Assembly (NCBI GenBank): GCA_964519835.1
Contig: CAZFLD010000125.1
Location: 1-8,149, forward strand
Length of the DNA: 8,149 bases
Source: CAZFLD01 sp964519835
GTDB lineage: Bacteria > Spirochaetota > Spirochaetia > DSM-27196 > CAZFLD01
Direction of reading: 5' to 3'
A program made the translations under genes and the position numbers. This document shows positions 6,763 through 8,149 of this stretch, piece after piece. The notes beneath the pieces are model-generated. The model did not search any database and had not been told where the DNA came from. It was given only the letters and a program-made list of their open reading frames with translations. Each line of letters starts with the position of its first letter. Position 1 is the stretch's first letter.

Positions 6763-6818
6763 CTCAATCTGCTCCTTTGCGTCATTGCGGCCTTGTTACG
6801 ACTTCCGGCGACGACCCG

Positions 6819-6834
6819 GCCGCATTGTTGCGGC
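6819..6834. repeat. Inverted repeat GCCGCA-TTGT-TGCGGC in a divergent gap
   Basis: This perfect 6-bp inverted repeat with a 4-nt centre lies between the VOC gene and the Phd-like antitoxin, which are divergent. The heptamer TTGCGGC in its right arm recurs at 6785-6791. It could be an operator, perhaps autoregulatory for the antitoxin, as is usual for Phd proteins, but this is inference. Confidence 0.3.
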
Positions 6835-6915
6835 AAGAATCTCAACAAAACGTCCACTGATCAAGGTGCCGTTCACACCCAGGGTCGAATCGCACGTTGT
6901 CTTGAACGGCGCCGA

Positions 6916-7182
6916 ATGTGGACTCTTGGGAAAACGTATGACAAATCATCTGACATAAAAACAAACGTCAGTACACTGCTACGAGAGTTCCCTCGCGTTC
7001 GGCGTGCCGCCCTTTCCGGCGAGCGAGTCGTAATCGAGACTCAAGAGGGCAATCTGGTGCTGACCGCTGAAGCCGCCGAGAATAAACCGCACTATGCGTC
7101 GATGAAGACGCGGATTGTTAGCACCGCCGACGACTTGGATGCTCAGACCCTCCCTGACGATGGCTGGGACTCGTCGTTTTGA
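6916..7182 (+). CDS. Phd/YefM-like antitoxin
   Basis: This is an 88-residue protein. From residue 15 the sequence KTNVSTLLREFPRVRRAAL followed by SGERVVIETQEGNLVLTAE fits the Phd/YefM fold: an N-terminal strand and helix, then the G-E-x-V-x-I hairpin followed by a strand. Such proteins bind their own promoter and neutralise a toxin with the C-terminal tail. The tail here ends LPDDGWDSSF, acidic and probably disordered until bound. Its TGA overlaps the TTG of a PIN-toxin remnant, the usual antitoxin-toxin arrangement. The start is unsure: the ATG at 6916 has no good Shine-Dalgarno, and the 14 residues before the conserved part are unusual. Another ATG (6948) in a different frame would join the conserved region only through a frameshift at an A5 run, so a damaged N-terminus is possible. 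Confidence 0.62.
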   Translation: MWTLGKTYDKSSDIKTNVSTLLREFPRVRRAALSGERVVIETQEGNLVLTAEAAENKPHYASMKTRIVSTADDLDAQTLPDDGWDSSF

Positions 7183-7694
7183 GAGTTCTCCTGGACACTC
7201 ATGCGGCCGTTTGGTTTCTTCAGGCGGACCCTCGCCTTGGGGAGGGCGCGCGCGGTCGGCAAGCCGATCACAAAACGCCGTGAGAGCATCTCCGAGTCCA
7301 GGAAGGCGGCGGCAAGTCCGTATTGGAGGCTCCACCTGTCACCATCCTCACTCTCTATAAATGGCGGTAGCTCTCCGATCAAATATAAGTCGCCAAATTG
7401 CTCGAGCTCCGGTGTTAGGTCAATCGTGACTTCCTCGACGATCCCGCTGCCCGTTGAATCGTAACGGCGTACCTCAAACACAAACGGGTCGTCGGACATC
7501 TCCGCAGCAAAAAAGCGTGTCTCTTCCTCGTCCTCGAAGCGGATCACCGTGACGGCTTCGTCGCGCCACTCGGCCAGGTAGCTGCGCTCCAGGCGACCGT
7601 CGTTTAATTCGTCGATGCCGACTCCGACTTGGAAACTGGCGACCATAATAAAAAAGAGAAGGGGACGGATGATGGCAAATGGCAGAATCGGCAC
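7143..7694 (-). CDS. Secreted or membrane-anchored hypothetical protein, 183 residues
   Basis: I do not recognise the family. The GTG start has GGAGG 5 nt upstream, which is better than the in-frame TTG at 7712. The first ~25 residues are hydrophobic with one Arg (PILPFAIIRPLLFFIMVASF), a signal peptide or N-terminal anchor without a lipobox cysteine. The mature part is acidic, with many beta-like segments (AVTVIRFEDEEETRFFA, FVFEVRRYDSTGSGIVEEV, DLYLIGELPP), consistent with an exported beta-rich domain. The last ~35 residues become basic and Arg/Lys/Ser-rich and are antisense to the PIN-toxin remnant and the antitoxin end. They look like accidental coding, so the native C-terminus was probably lost and replaced. 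No downstream partner on this strand is visible before the VOC gene. Confidence 0.6.
   Translation of the reverse strand: MPILPFAIIRPLLFFIMVASFQVGVGIDELNDGRLERSYLAEWRDEAVTVIRFEDEEETRFFAAEMSDDPFVFEVRRYDSTGSGIVEEVTIDLTPELEQFGDLYLIGELPPFIESEDGDRWSLQYGLAAAFLDSEMLSRRFVIGLPTARALPKARVRLKKPNGRMSVQENSQNDESQPSSGRV
7179..7283 (+). pseudogene. Truncated PIN-domain (VapC-like) toxin
   Basis: A TTG overlapping the antitoxin stop (TTGA) opens a frame of 34 codons. The first ~25 residues, (L)RVLLDTHAAVWFLQADPRL then GEGAR, are the classic PIN-domain N-terminus: LLDTH carries the first catalytic Asp (D6), followed by the W-hydrophobic-x-x-D-P-R-L run. VapC toxins of this type are ribonucleases of about 125-140 residues. 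Here the match stops at a GCGCGCGCGG tract near 7247-7256 and a TGA follows. A shift of frame at that tract would add only ARAV before similarity ends. The three other catalytic acidic residues are absent, so no toxin activity is expected. It is left out of a CDS call because it cannot fold as a PIN domain. Confidence 0.7.
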
Positions 7695-7699
7695 GTGAA

Positions 7700-7704
7700 C
7701 CTCC
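7700..7704 (-). promoter_or_regulatory. Ribosome binding site deciding the GTG start at 7694
   Basis: On the minus strand this reads GGAGG, 5 nt before the GTG. It favours the GTG over the TTG at 7712, which has no such site. Confidence 0.6.
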
Positions 7705-7767
7705 GTGCACAAGGGGTATCACCCGGTGGAACGTTTTGTTGGGTTTTGAATCGATTGTGTGGAGAGC

Positions 7768-8007
7768 TTAACCAAGCGGGGGCTCGAGGACCATCTCGGC
7801 CTCTCTCTCAGAGACCGTTTTTGCGGATGCATCGATCACATTGTTCGATAGGCGAAACTCGTCGAGGTGGTTTAAAAGATTCTCCGCTCTGTAGGCATCG
7901 TCGGAAAAGGTACGTTTGATGACCTGGCTAAATGACTCGCCAGGCTGCTTCTTGGATGCCGGAACTTCGTATGCCTCCATGTCGCCGTGTCGGAGATCTC
8001 TCGGCAT
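7768..8007 (-). CDS. VapB-like antitoxin (DUF217-type), possibly damaged N-terminus
   Basis: This is a 79-residue reading frame. Residues 10-31, DMEAYE-VP-ASKK-QPGESFSQVIKR, match the common antitoxin pattern D-x-EAY-x-x-L-x-x-x-K-x-x-GESFS-x-VI-x-R in spacing, though VP replaces the usual (R)L. The rest (NLLNHLDEF, SEREAEMVL) is helical and acidic, as expected for a toxin-binding tail. The expected N-terminal strand (TISI-like) is replaced by MPRDLRHG, so the DNA-binding part may be degraded. Starts at 8037, 8007 and 7980 are all possible; 8007 was chosen because a purine-rich GGGGTGGGAG precedes it, though the spacing is not ideal. No PIN toxin follows the stop: the next 73 nt are non-coding and lead to the unrelated secreted protein. 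It is therefore an orphan. Confidence 0.5.
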   Translation of the reverse strand: MPRDLRHGDMEAYEVPASKKQPGESFSQVIKRTFSDDAYRAENLLNHLDEFRLSNNVIDASAKTVSEREAEMVLEPPLG

Positions 8008-8095
8008 CTCCCACCCCACGGAGCTCCAGACGGCCATGGTGCCGGAGGAGTTGGGGATGTTGAGAGTCCAGGTAAAAAAAGCCGGAAAAACTTAT

Positions 8096-8116
8096 TGACC
8101 CCACTTTCAAGGGTCA
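8096..8116. repeat. Inverted repeat TGACCC/GGGTCA upstream of the VapB-like gene
   Basis: TGACCC and GGGTCA are perfect 6-bp arms separated by 9 nt. A second overlapping pair, ACTTTC (8103-8108) and GAAAGT (8125-8130), lies in the same stretch. The position is about 90 nt before the VapB-like start, where an operator would be expected, but no convincing promoter is visible. Nothing else is seen in 8038-8149. Confidence 0.3.
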
Positions 8117-8149
8117 CAATCGAAGAAAGTACATTTTCTCGTAGATCGG

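Noticed and set aside
7201..7464. Plus-strand frame of 87 codons after the antitoxin
   Set aside because: It is out of frame with the PIN remnant except near the GC tract and is mostly antisense to the secreted-protein gene.

Overview
The window is bacterial, GC-rich chromosomal DNA. It has Shine-Dalgarno sequences, ATG/GTG/TTG starts, tightly packed genes and no rRNA or tRNA genes. The lineage cannot be fixed from sequence alone. A MscS channel next to a DUF432 protein, and MNT and VapB-like antitoxin families, would fit many environmental bacteria.

Left edge (1-643): on the minus strand a DUF302 gene is followed by the start of an MNT-type nucleotidyltransferase that runs off the window. 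The DUF302 gene and the large plus-strand cluster diverge from a shared intergenic region at 502-643, which carries plausible promoter elements and a hairpin touching the DUF302 ribosome binding site.

Centre (644-5195): six plus-strand genes look like one operon, given their small gaps and overlaps. They encode a phosphotriesterase-family metal hydrolase, an unrecognised 119-residue protein, a DUF432 protein, a MscS-type mechanosensitive channel, a D-2-hydroxyacid dehydrogenase and the methionine sulfoxide reductase MsrA. Channel, DUF432 and the small protein form the tightest block. The mix suggests an osmotic and oxidative stress or small-metabolite damage cluster, but that is inference.

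Right half (5196-8149): a convergent minus-strand pair encodes a VOC-fold protein followed, with a TGATG overlap, by an unusual fusion of a GNAT acetyltransferase domain to a polytopic membrane domain. Beyond it lies an eroded toxin-antitoxin region: a Phd-like antitoxin overlapping only the first ~25 codons of a PIN-domain (VapC) toxin, a secreted or anchored unknown protein whose 3' end runs antisense through that toxin remnant, and a VapB-like antitoxin with no toxin behind it. With the MNT gene at the left edge, three antitoxin-type genes sit in 8 kb and no complete toxin is visible.
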